Shown here: positions 30,882 to 40,744 of the stretch, one piece after another
How positions within the stretch are numbered: position 1 is the stretch's first letter
Layout of the letters: each line of letters starts with the position of its first letter
NCBI GenBank assembly: GCA_036429605.1
Contig: JAVFKD010000016.1
Location: 1,302,001-1,366,000, forward strand
Length of the DNA stretch: 64,000 nt
From: Cladobotryum mycophilum
Taxonomy: Eukaryota > Ascomycota > Sordariomycetes > Hypocreales > Hypocreaceae
Direction: 5' to 3'
Notes under the pieces: generated by a model
Told to the model about the DNA's origin: nothing
The model's input: only the letters and a program-made list of their open reading frames with translations
Databases searched by the model: none
Made by a program: the position numbers and the translations under genes

Positions 30882-33146
30882 ATGGCTGCGGTTCAGCAGT
30901 TACTGGCGAGTCCATCGCCAAGCCCGGGGCCAGCGCATACCCTCAACGACAACTCAAATTCCATCAACATGGATGTAGACAACGCCAGCAGTAGTCCCAT
31001 CATAATCGATAGTGGATCGCTCGGAGGCGCGCCAAAGGAAGGTGACACCCGAATAGTCGTCATTGTTTACGGTGCCAGGCAGGAAGAGGTCGTGTCTGTT
31101 TTCGCAGATGTATTGGGAAAGCCGACTAAACTAAAAAGCAAATTTCAAGACGTCACCCGCGAGGATGAAGGCTTTGTGATTGGTCTTCCCCACGATGAGG
31201 CCAAGACCGACGTGAAGGATAGGGACAAGGGGCTGCTTGTAGCCATTCATGCCCACTGCGTCAACTTGGGGATGCCACCAGACCTTGAACTCTCCGCTCA
31301 CTGCGACTACGAATTCCTCTACACAGAAACCCCTTTCTCCCGACGAGACTTGGCGAGATTTATTTCCTTTACATTAGGACAAATCAGTCCTCATGCCCAG
31401 CTGATGGCGAAGCCCAGAACCTTTTTCATCTCGACGACATTCCCAGACGTTCGCGCGGCTCTGCCGAATATCGATATTCTCACTGTCGGTTCCGATGCAG
31501 TCGAAATCCGTGTCGATCTTCTCCGAGAACCGCTTGGCAACGGAAACTTTTCTCAGATCCCCAGTCTGAGCTATGTGGGTCACCAAGTTATGCTTTTACG
31601 TCAGAGGACAGAACTTCCGATCATCTTCACCACCCGATGCACGAACGAAAATGGGAGGTTCCCCATGGACAACCCCGACATCTACTACGACTACCTTTAC
31701 AGGGCTATCCAATGGGGAGTGGAATACATTGACATCGAATTGTGGCTGCCGGAATCGATACGGAAGAAGCTCTGGGAGAAACGAGGAAACTCTCGCATCA
31801 TGTCGGCCTTTCACGATTTTTCGGGCACGTTCAAGTGGCCCTCTCCTTATGCTATAGACGTATTTCAAAGATCGCGGAAATATGCCGACATCATCAAGAT
31901 GATTGCCATCATTAACGATCCCAACGAGAACTTCGAGCTCGAGTACTTCCGGTCCAAGATGCGAGCAGACTATCCAGACGCACCACCCCTCTCCGCAGTC
32001 AATATGGGTGAGATTGGTCAGTTCTCTCGAACTGTAAACACGGTCTTTACGCCAATCACGCACCCTCTACTACCTATGATTGCCGCTCCAGGTCAGATGA
32101 GCACAGCGGAAATCAACGGTGCGCTGGCACTTCTTGGCCAACTGCCCAAGAAGTATTTCTATGGTATCAGCAATGCGGCTGCTCGAAGCGTGGCTGCGCG
32201 AGCGCCCTTCTATGAGAAATGTTTCAACGAACTCGGTCTACCACATCTCTTCACCGTGATCGAGAGGCAACACAATAGCCCGTCGGGCATACAGGCTTGG
32301 TGTAACCAGAAAGACTTTGGTGGTGCTTACTTGGATCCAGGACTTTCATTTCAGACAATAATGAAGTACAACCCATTCTTTTCGACGTTGCGCGGTGGTC
32401 AAGGGCCGACCTTGTCTGAAGCCGCTCGAGCCATTGGCATCATCGATACAATCGTCGTCAAACCTGGATCACTAACAGGATCCCCCAATCCCCAATCCGA
32501 CTCTTCGAGCCACCAAAACGATGGATATGCGACATCCAGTCAGCAGGGTCTCCCACCTAACACGTCACTCATCTTTGACAACGCCGGCTGGAGGGGTATC
32601 CTTTCCACACTCACCCGCGATCTGGCACCATCGGCATTCTTCGGTCGAACCGCGGTAGTCCTAGCCTTAACCCCCGACGACGCTGCGCCAGTGTTCTTTG
32701 CGATGAAAGCGCTCAAGATATCCAAGATTTACACGGTCGGATTCCGGACACCGACAACTTTGGCCCGTAACGCACCGCCGATCGAACAGTTTATCAGCAT
32801 GGAGAGTCTACAGCGGGCTCGCTCAGTGGCGGACAACCGAGCACCCTTTGTCATAGTGTCTGCGCTTGGACGGGGAAAGAGCAATTTGGTCAGCATGCTT
32901 ATTCGGGTTTTCGGAGCGGCGGATCCGTCGGGGGCATCAAACACTAAGAAGGTCTTCCTGAATCTTGCCAACACAGCGACGCAGCAGGAAAATGACCCAG
33001 TCTTGGTCGCCGAGAAGAGTGGGTTTACGGCATACGACGCCGCCGATGTCGCAGCATTTACGACGGTAGAGAGCTTGCGGTTGCTCGTGGGCCAGAACGT
33101 GCCATACAGCTTCGTACGATTAGCGAGTGGACGAACTCTATTCTGA
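30882..33146 (+). CDS. Quinate-repressor-like protein (AROM-derived DHQase-I / shikimate dehydrogenase homologue)
   Basis: Single-exon protein of 754 residues resembling QutR/Qa-1S, the repressor of quinate use that evolved from the last three domains of AROM. Residues about 57-175 correspond to the shikimate-kinase-like part, but the P-loop is degenerate (VVIVYGARQEEV, no GKS/T). About 180-410 is a type I dehydroquinase fold (TRCTNENGRFPMD, YDYLYRAIQWGVEYIDIE, SAFHDF with His311, DIIKM with Lys339), and about 435-754 is a shikimate-dehydrogenase-like part (KYFYGISNAAARSVAARAPFYEKCFNELGL). The catalytic His and Schiff-base Lys of DHQase-I are present, spaced 28 residues apart as expected. Known QutR proteins are near 900 residues, so this one is shorter at the N-terminus. 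No quinate-pathway enzyme or QutA-like gene lies beside it. A repressor/sensor role is inferred. Confidence 0.82.
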   Translation: MAAVQQLLASPSPSPGPAHTLNDNSNSINMDVDNASSSPIIIDSGSLGGAPKEGDTRIVVIVYGARQEEVVSVFADVLGKPTKLKSKFQDVTREDEGFVIGLPHDEAKTDVKDRDKGLLVAIHAHCVNLGMPPDLELSAHCDYEFLYTETPFSRRDLARFISFTLGQISPHAQLMAKPRTFFISTTFPDVRAALPNIDILTVGSDAVEIRVDLLREPLGNGNFSQIPSLSYVGHQVMLLRQRTELPIIFTTRCTNENGRFPMDNPDIYYDYLYRAIQWGVEYIDIELWLPESIRKKLWEKRGNSRIMSAFHDFSGTFKWPSPYAIDVFQRSRKYADIIKMIAIINDPNENFELEYFRSKMRADYPDAPPLSAVNMGEIGQFSRTVNTVFTPITHPLLPMIAAPGQMSTAEINGALALLGQLPKKYFYGISNAAARSVAARAPFYEKCFNELGLPHLFTVIERQHNSPSGIQAWCNQKDFGGAYLDPGLSFQTIMKYNPFFSTLRGGQGPTLSEAARAIGIIDTIVVKPGSLTGSPNPQSDSSSHQNDGYATSSQQGLPPNTSLIFDNAGWRGILSTLTRDLAPSAFFGRTAVVLALTPDDAAPVFFAMKALKISKIYTVGFRTPTTLARNAPPIEQFISMESLQRARSVADNRAPFVIVSALGRGKSNLVSMLIRVFGAADPSGASNTKKVFLNLANTATQQENDPVLVAEKSGFTAYDAADVAAFTTVESLRLLVGQNVPYSFVRLASGRTLF

Positions 33147-33210
33147 AGGATCTTCATTACAGGAAAGCGCCCAGACACAAGCTGGGTTTCGGAGACAGGG
33201 ACTATAAGCA

Positions 33211-33270
33211 CGAGGCGAGGCGAGACGGGACGAAACGAAACGAAACGAAACGAAGCGAAGCGAAGCGGGA
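33211..33270. repeat. (CGRRR)12 pentamer array in the QutR-like 3' region
   Basis: Exactly twelve contiguous pentamers (CGAGG, CGAGA, CGGGA, CGAAA, CGAAG variants) start 65 bp after the stop codon. Pure CG-purine phase throughout 60 bp. Confidence 0.85.
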
Positions 33271-35724
33271 GGATTCCCTTTTTCGAGGATTAATCGGGGT
33301 AATATCAATCAGTAATCTGGAGCTTGAGACTCAGGCAGGATGACGACATGACAGAACATGGCGTGGGACTATTGAAGGAGTGGACACAGGTCTCTTGGAT
33401 AACATTGGCATTGCGGCGTTTTGGGAAGCGAGCTGACACGGAAGACATGATATTATCCATGGCGAAAGGTCACGAGATGGAGTCTTTTTTTCTTTTCTTT
33501 TTTTCTTTTTTCGAATATTCATGCAAATCTATACAGGAACAAATACGCGGGGGATGTTGACTGGATTTGGATTCTTGTTTGTTGCATGGCAAGCGAATCT
33601 TGAGCTGCACGACATCAGACGAGGGTAGCTAGAAGTTTGAAAGATCAAAGCACGTTTATCTTTACGAATCCGGTTATCCGTGTGATGGTATGTTCCTGGG
33701 ATCCCTTGAGAGCGAGAACCGAATGATCCCTGTGTAGAGGATGTCGTGATTCCTTTGGGCCGTCGTCCCCTGACCATCGTCGCCTATATATGCCGAATTG
33801 GATATTCTACATGTAGGTACATGGACTGGGTAAGCTTACACCGAGGTTCGGAGCCGGAGTAGGCGGCGGAGTAGGAGTAAGTAGGGGAAATGTGTGGACT
33901 TGGTCATGATGATGACCCGCTCACACACTTTTTTTTCTCTCTCCCTCTCTCTTTCTCTCGCGCTCACACTCACATAACGCAGCTGGAATGCAAATGTCCT
34001 GGTCCTCGTGCGTTTCTCCCGGCCCGTTTTGGTTGGGGGCCTTTATCCGGGGTAGCGGAAAACGAAGCCGTCGAGTGGACGACGGACGGTCTGCACAATA
34101 AGCCTAGGCAGGCACTCCATACACACACACACACACACACCAGGAATAATAGCCGGAGAAAAAAAAAGAGGGATAAAAACTGGGCATTGTCATATAATTT
34201 CAGTCTTTTCATTTGTGCAGGATATATGCACGACCTGGAAGGACGGACCGATGTTGCGGACGCGGGATGACCCTTGCTAGCAGCAAGATGTTCAATATTA
34301 TCTGCAATGAGATTTGAGAGATTTTTTTCCTTCATTTCTTTCTTTCTCATTCTTTCTCAGAAGCCAAGACTACGATATGGGAGGCGGGGGACTGACTGCT
34401 GTGGAATGTAGTGATATTACCTACGGAGCACTTTGAAATGGATGGGTAGGGGTTTTTTCTTTTTCTTCTCTCACTCTCACTCTTTCTTGCTGTTATGGAT
34501 GTTTTGGCCTTGCATTGCATGAGACGTGTGACCCCTTCTTCTGGTTGGCGGCCAACAGAGACAAAATGACAGAATTTTGTGTGTGACCCGTGCCAGGTCG
34601 CCGATGGAGGTCTCAGTGGATTAGACAGGGTTACAAGGGCATCATCCTTAAGCCGCTGTCCCGTATGTCTTGTGTTCCGCTGTCTAATCAGTTTTTTTTT
34701 TTTTTAATTTATGGAGTTTTTCTCCCCCTGTGTATCCCCCTCCGTTCCCATTCTTGCATCTTCTTCATAGGGGTGACAGCATTCAGGAGCAATAAACAAG
34801 CATCCTTCTCCGCCCATGTAATGTAATGTACACACATGCAGCTTCAACACAACACAACACAACACAACACGACCAACCAACCAACCCTATCCAGGACCGC
34901 GGGAAGATATGCGGGGTACCCGGTATTATGTAACGATAGGTTGCGGTTGCAGGGGGTGTGGAGGAGGGAGAGAAGACTGGCAGAAACAGGCCCCCTGGCA
35001 AAAAGTACATGCTAATTTGCAGCAAAGCAGAGAGAAAAAGCGGGCAGGCCTTACTCGCAGTCTAGAAGGATTGGGGGCAGAGAAAGAATGCATGGAAGGG
35101 GCGGAAAGGGTACCCTAGGTACCTAGCAGGTAGGGGTTGTACAAGTACTAGGTATGTAGATGCAATGCATTCTTCTCGTTTTTGGTAGGTTTCGGCGCGT
35201 GCGATTGCTACCTCTTGATAACGAGAGAGAAAGCTTGGATTCTTTTTATTTATTTGATTTTTATTCCGAAATGTCTTGGTTAGTAGTTGGATAGGAAGAA
35301 GAAGGGGGAGACACGATAAGGGTGAAAAAAAGGACAGTGTCTAAGAGATGATTGGACAAAGTGTTCCCGAGGCGAACTGCCGCCGGCAAATGGGCAATTC
35401 ACGAATCACGAAGGAGAATTCACCAATGTGTGCATGATACAGGTACGAATGTACATACATACTTGCAGCAGGGCAGAGAGAGAGAGAGAGTTTACAGTCT
35501 ACAGTCCTTAAGGCTGGAGGTACCCCCTAGGCAAACTGCGGCGAGACATTGGTGGTCAAGGGCATCGGGCATGGAGTAGAATGTCTTGGTATCTTTTTTG
35601 AAGACTCCGAGACCCTCCTCCACCACTGCACTGACTTCACTGCACTGCACCCCTTGGTGGAGCTCACGGGCAAGAGCCTCGCTTAGAGGTTGAGGTCAAG
35701 GGGGGCTGTTGCTTTGGCCCTCTT

Positions 35725-35725
<1 letters not shown>

Positions 35726-35758
<33 letters not shown>
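35726..35758. repeat. (ATC)11 microsatellite
   Basis: Eleven perfect trinucleotides, read directly. Confidence 0.9.
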
Positions 35759-37928
35759 GGCAGCAAGTAGAGAGAGCAAGAGAGAGAAAGGGACGTATGC
35801 AGATCCGCATGTTGAGACGGGTACCAAGTAACCGAGTACTACTCTAGATGATGAAAAAGCGAAAACAAAAAAAAACACAAGGGGAGTGTTGGATGGGGGA
35901 CGACCGTCTCTCTGTCAGTTTGTCTCGTCTCCAGGGCTGTCTGTCTGTGCTCAACTGGGTACCCGTACTGGCCACTTTACGGGAATGCGTGGAGCGCTGC
36001 GCTGCACTGCAAAGCAAGTAAGGTAGGCTGATGATATGGATCCGTGTTTCGTACGGCGGCATGACGGCGGACTACGATGGCGGACTACGACCACCACCAC
36101 CACCACCTTTTGAACGAGAATGACGATGAATGGACCCAGCCCAAGCCAAAGTTGGAACCACGACGCAAATCTGCGTTTCCATAAGCTTTATTTTTTTGTT
36201 CTTTCTGATCGGTCGATCAGATCCTTTCCTTTTTCCTTTCTTTAGCTAAAACAAACCCCCAAAATAGTCTCCCCCTAAACACCGTAACCTCGTCCAATAA
36301 TTGGACCCTGTTCGCGATTCTAACTAGACTCGTGCATCGTAGGTCATCGTCGCCGCATCTTAGTCATGGCGCCGCCAAAGGGCAGAGATTCGGTTCTGTC
36401 ATGTTCTGGAATGACCCCCAAGCATAACTCTTGCTTTGCTGCTGAGCATCTGAGCATGGATATTGGAATATGGGGAGGGGGTGTGGTGGTGGTGGTGGTG
36501 GTGGGCTGCGCAAAACTTCAAAGGGCGAGGAATAGTGAGTAGTTTTGACACACCACCACAACAAGCATACAAGACACCTCAAGCAGCAACGCAAGCAAGG
36601 CAAGGTCCCCAGCCACCCCACAACGTGTGCGACCCATACCGTACCATACCATAACCACTTCTTTAGTGTTTTGACCGTGCACTGCAGAATGAAGGATCAT
36701 TCATTCGGTTTTTGGGGCCCTTTTTTTTTCTCTTGGACCACGAGAGATGTTGCCTGCCTACATACATACATACATAGCCTACTGGAGAGGAGCGAAAGAG
36801 AGTGTGCAGAGGGTGGACTGTGTGTTGGATTTTGGGATTTAGTATATGATGTGAGAAAAAGGATGATGCAGGGAGAGAAACAACTAGTTTCATGTTGAAG
36901 AAAGTCTAAAACCTGCTTGCTCGATTTGGTCCTGATTGATTTCACATCATCATCATCATCATCAGACCTGGGGGGAGTTGAGTTGAAGAAAACGGACATG
37001 CCCTTTTTTTTTCTTTCCTCCTTCTCTCCCTTTTGGAGGGTTTCTGACAGGGGCTGGGGCGCATGAGATGAGATACTACATGTATGTGGTACACTGAATA
37101 TTAGGTACATTGAAGACTATTACCTGGTATCTCAGGTACCTGACAAGGGGAAAGACAGGAAGAAGAAAAGGTACCAAGAAGATTTGCTTGATTAATACGC
37201 GTAAATCACTGATTGATTCGAACCGAGACGGAAACTAACCCAGGTAAAAAATGATGAGACCCGAGTCGGTTGCCGGATGGATTCCCTTCAGAGTCGGTCC
37301 ATCTCGTCACGGCATCTTTCTCTTTCTCTGTCTCTGTCTATGTCTGGCTCGCTTTCTCTTCTACTTCTCTTGTCGCTCTCTCTCTCTCTCTCTCTCTTTT
37401 CCAGGTTTTTGTCCTTGTAGGCGTGGGTCCCTCCCACTCCCACTCCCACCCCCTTCGATAGGCCTTCCCTGCAGCCCACCCTGCAACCCGTAAGCAGCCA
37501 CTGATTCGTTGGCGCGACCTTGGATCCCCCTTTGGATCTCGGTTTTTTTTTTGGTCTGTCTATCTATCTATCCGTTTCTCTCTCTCCGTCTCTTTGACCC
37601 TGATGAGGCTTTTGGCTTTTGGCTTTGGTGCCGTTGCTGTGCTTGGAAGTGTGCCCTACCTAGGATGTGACTGCATACTAGGTAGGTATGTACGTGTTAA
37701 GTGGACTGTGTATGTATGTATGTACGTACGTATATGCGGATTACCCTTCGGGGTTCCCCATTTGCGCAACGACAGTAGCTGATCGCGTGGGATGGACACA
37801 GCTACCATGTGGGGGTCACTTGATGTAGATGTGTGTGAATTGGTTGAACTTGTTGGACTTTGTTGGACAACCAGCCACTGTTAATCAAACACAAAACATG
37901 GTCAAGGGCAATCTCGATTTAGCCATTA

Positions 37929-37929
<1 letters not shown>

Positions 37930-37961
<32 letters not shown>
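37930..37961. repeat. (AC)n microsatellite
   Basis: About sixteen dinucleotides, read directly. Confidence 0.9.
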
Positions 37962-37963
<2 letters not shown>

Positions 37964-38231
37964 TAAGTGTTTGAATCAATTTGTTTAGCATTTCGGATAA
38001 AGCGACCGAGATGCATAAGGCCCGTTACCCTTGACTGTCATGTCTGGTCTGGGTGTGGTAGATGGCATGGTAGTATGGTATGGGGGAAGAGGATAATGAG
38101 AAAGAGGAAGAAGAGAGAGGCAGAGCATAGTACTGAAATGACAACAGAGTACGGATACGGAATAGATTCTCTCCCCAAGTTTGACTCTCCTCATTTTGTT
38201 GTTTTTTTACAGCTTCATGTTGTGTAACTCG

Positions 38232-38406
38232 AAATAAAATAAAATAATAAAATAAAATAATAAAATAAAATAATAAAATAAAATAATAAAATAAAATAAT
38301 AAAATAAAATAATAAAATAAAATAATAAAATAAAATAATAAAATAAAATAATAAAATAAAATAATAAAATAAAATAATAAATAAAATAATAAAATAAAAT
38401 AAAATA
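38232..38406. repeat. 13-bp AT-only minisatellite, about 13 copies
   Basis: Unit AATAAAATAAAAT (or its rotation) repeated nearly perfectly for about 175 bp, with one slightly shorter unit near 38377-38385 and extra AAAAT units at the end. Because 13 is not a multiple of 3, all minus-strand frames read as F/I/L/Y-rich open frames (38207-38517); these are artefacts of the repeat. Confidence 0.92.
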
Positions 38407-40744
38407 ACACCGTTTTAATTTTCGGTTCAACGCCTCTTCGGCTCTTCTTCGAGCTCGATGATTGCATGGCTTGCTCTCGGCCCTGTCCGTCCGCAAACCG
38501 CAAGGGTCTGTCCGCATTTGTCTATAGGTTTACGTACGTACCCCGAATGTACATACAGAACAGACAGACAGTGGACATGCATACATCCATTTGGATCCAA
38601 TACCCTTACCTTGCCTACCTACAGGTTAAACTATCCATCCATGGATGCCTTCCCCCCAGCCATAATACATACAGCCATACAGCCGCCTCACCTTGCCATA
38701 TTACAATGGACATGTAATTAGAGTACATGACATTACCACCATACAATATACAACAGGTAATACTATTATAGGCTCTTGTTTTCCTAAACGCTTCTCCACA
38801 CTTGATTTCGCACCCGGGGAAATGTCCGGCACTCGGTTGTTGTTCTATGCTCCTATTTGTCTTTGTCTTGTCTCGTTCGTGACTTTTTGTTTTGTTTTGT
38901 TTTGCCTACAACTCCCCCTCCCCAAAAGCTCTAGACTGGTTGCTGCTGCTGCTGTTGCTTGAGGTGCCTTCGGTTTCAGGGTGCCGAGTGGGGAAGGGAA
39001 TCTGGCGCTCACTCTCGTTCTCTCTCTCTCACAGAACCCAGAACCTAGAACCTAGAACACAGACGCACATACACACTCACTTTCTCTGTGCGTTGCTGCA
39101 TGTCTATCATGACCTGTTCGGGGTGTGGAAAAGCATAAGCCCCCAGTCCCAGTCAGTCAGTGTGTGCCCCCCCCCACCCCAGTAAGTCCCAGACGCCAGG
39201 GCCCGCCGCGCGCCTCTTTTCCCCCTTCCTTCGTCACTGCAGCCAGAGAGAGAGAGCACGAACACACCCACTGAAGTTGAACTGACAGCCCTTTGATTAT
39301 TAGTAGGCTCCAGCTTATAGATAGGATAGACCAGCCCAGGGTACGTACTTTTGGCGCATACCTGTTGGGGAACAAAACTGTCCAAGTAGCGCAAACACCC
39401 CCAAACTAAAAAAGCGTTAATGGGCGTTTCTTCTCCATTGCCACCGCCGAACTTAGCAGCCCCCCCAGAGCACTTTCAGCAGCATCAGCACCCACCAGCA
39501 CACCAAACGTGCAGGTGCAGCGGCAGCTCCAGAAGGGAACCTACCCGCCTTGGAACCTAGGGTGAGGTGCACACACACACACATCCATCCATCACGCACA
39601 GCGCAGCGCAGTGGGTATTGGACATTGGATCCATCAAACTCACCTAGACAAGCTGGGAGAACCTGTCTAGGTCGGCAGTACCTTGTCTAGGCGCCTCCAT
39701 AACCCATAAACCCCCATTAACCTTGCCTTCCATTTGGAACTTGACTGTACTCAGCCAAAGGGTTTCGCACTATCGAATCATCTCCGTCAGATTGGGAACC
39801 TGTGACAGACACTACAACCACCTACTCCCGAACGAACGTCTTGTCTACTCTACTCTAACTCGACCTTACCTTACCTTACTTAACTCTCTTTTTGCTTTTT
39901 GCTTCTTTTCTGGGGGGTTTTCTTTTCTTTTTCTTTTTCTTTCCTCTTGCTTCGTCATCTGTCTCTTCTCCCAATTACCAGGCAACACACGAATTCAAGC
40001 TCTCTCTTTTATTTCTATTGCAAAGGATAGAGAAGAGAAAAAAGAGCCAAAGGGGGAAATTCTCTTTTATATATAAACGAACAAACAAACAACCAAAAAA
40101 ACCGTTGCCTTTTTTTAGACCCGGTCGGCGCGCCAATCTGCAGCATCGGAATCGGGGCCCGAACGTTTTTTTTTAAAGGGTTCAACAGACAACGACGACA
40201 AGTTTGAACGGCATCATACATTCCCGCGCACGCGACGCAAAAAAAGGAAGACCGAAACGAACCAAGACCGAAACGAAGGGACGGGGAAAGACTTTCCTTG
40301 CGACTGGGGTGACAATGCGCGGCGATTCGAATCGATAAACCGAACAATACTGTCTCTACCCGTCTTCCCCTTTCGCTCAGCTTCTCTCCCCCGTGCTGCT
40401 GCAAGGCACTGCTGTTCTAGGTCCATCATACATAACGCTGCACTATACACTACGCTGCACTACCTACCTGTCTGCCAACACTTGCCGCGAACTATCCTTA
40501 CTTGGTACCCTTCCGCGCCATCTGCGCCCTTCCGACTTCAACATCCAATTTCAGCCTTGAATCCTCGAACCCTCTGGCGCCATAGGCGCCGGGTGGTAGT
40601 CCTTTTCGCGAAGAGAGCCTCGCTGCGAACAAACAAACAAACCAACAAAACAAAACACACATATACCAGTTACGACGCGGCGTCCCTGTCTCTTGGGTTT
40701 GAGTTCGAGTTCAAGTTCACCACCCCTCCCGTCGTCGTTTCGCC

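Larger units (their letters stand above)
33147..40744. other. 7.6 kb desert upstream of the Zn2Cys6 regulator
   Basis: No gene is supported on either strand. Rich in simple repeats: (AC)10 34121-34140, AACAC run 34847-34870, (ATC)11 35726-35758, GGT run 36485-36504, (AC)15-16 37930-37961, 13-bp array 38232-38406, and TACCT/TTACC words throughout. From about 39700 to 40744 the DNA becomes C/T-rich with scattered A runs, resembling a long 5' leader of the transcription factor; several short ATG-started frames there could act as upstream ORFs. Open frames up to 137 codons are in repeat-biased DNA and carry no domains. Confidence 0.45.

Noticed and set aside
38207..38517. Hydrophobic F/I/L/Y-rich minus-strand ORFs that look like membrane peptides
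   Set aside because: They are translations of the 13-bp AT repeat in rotating frames.
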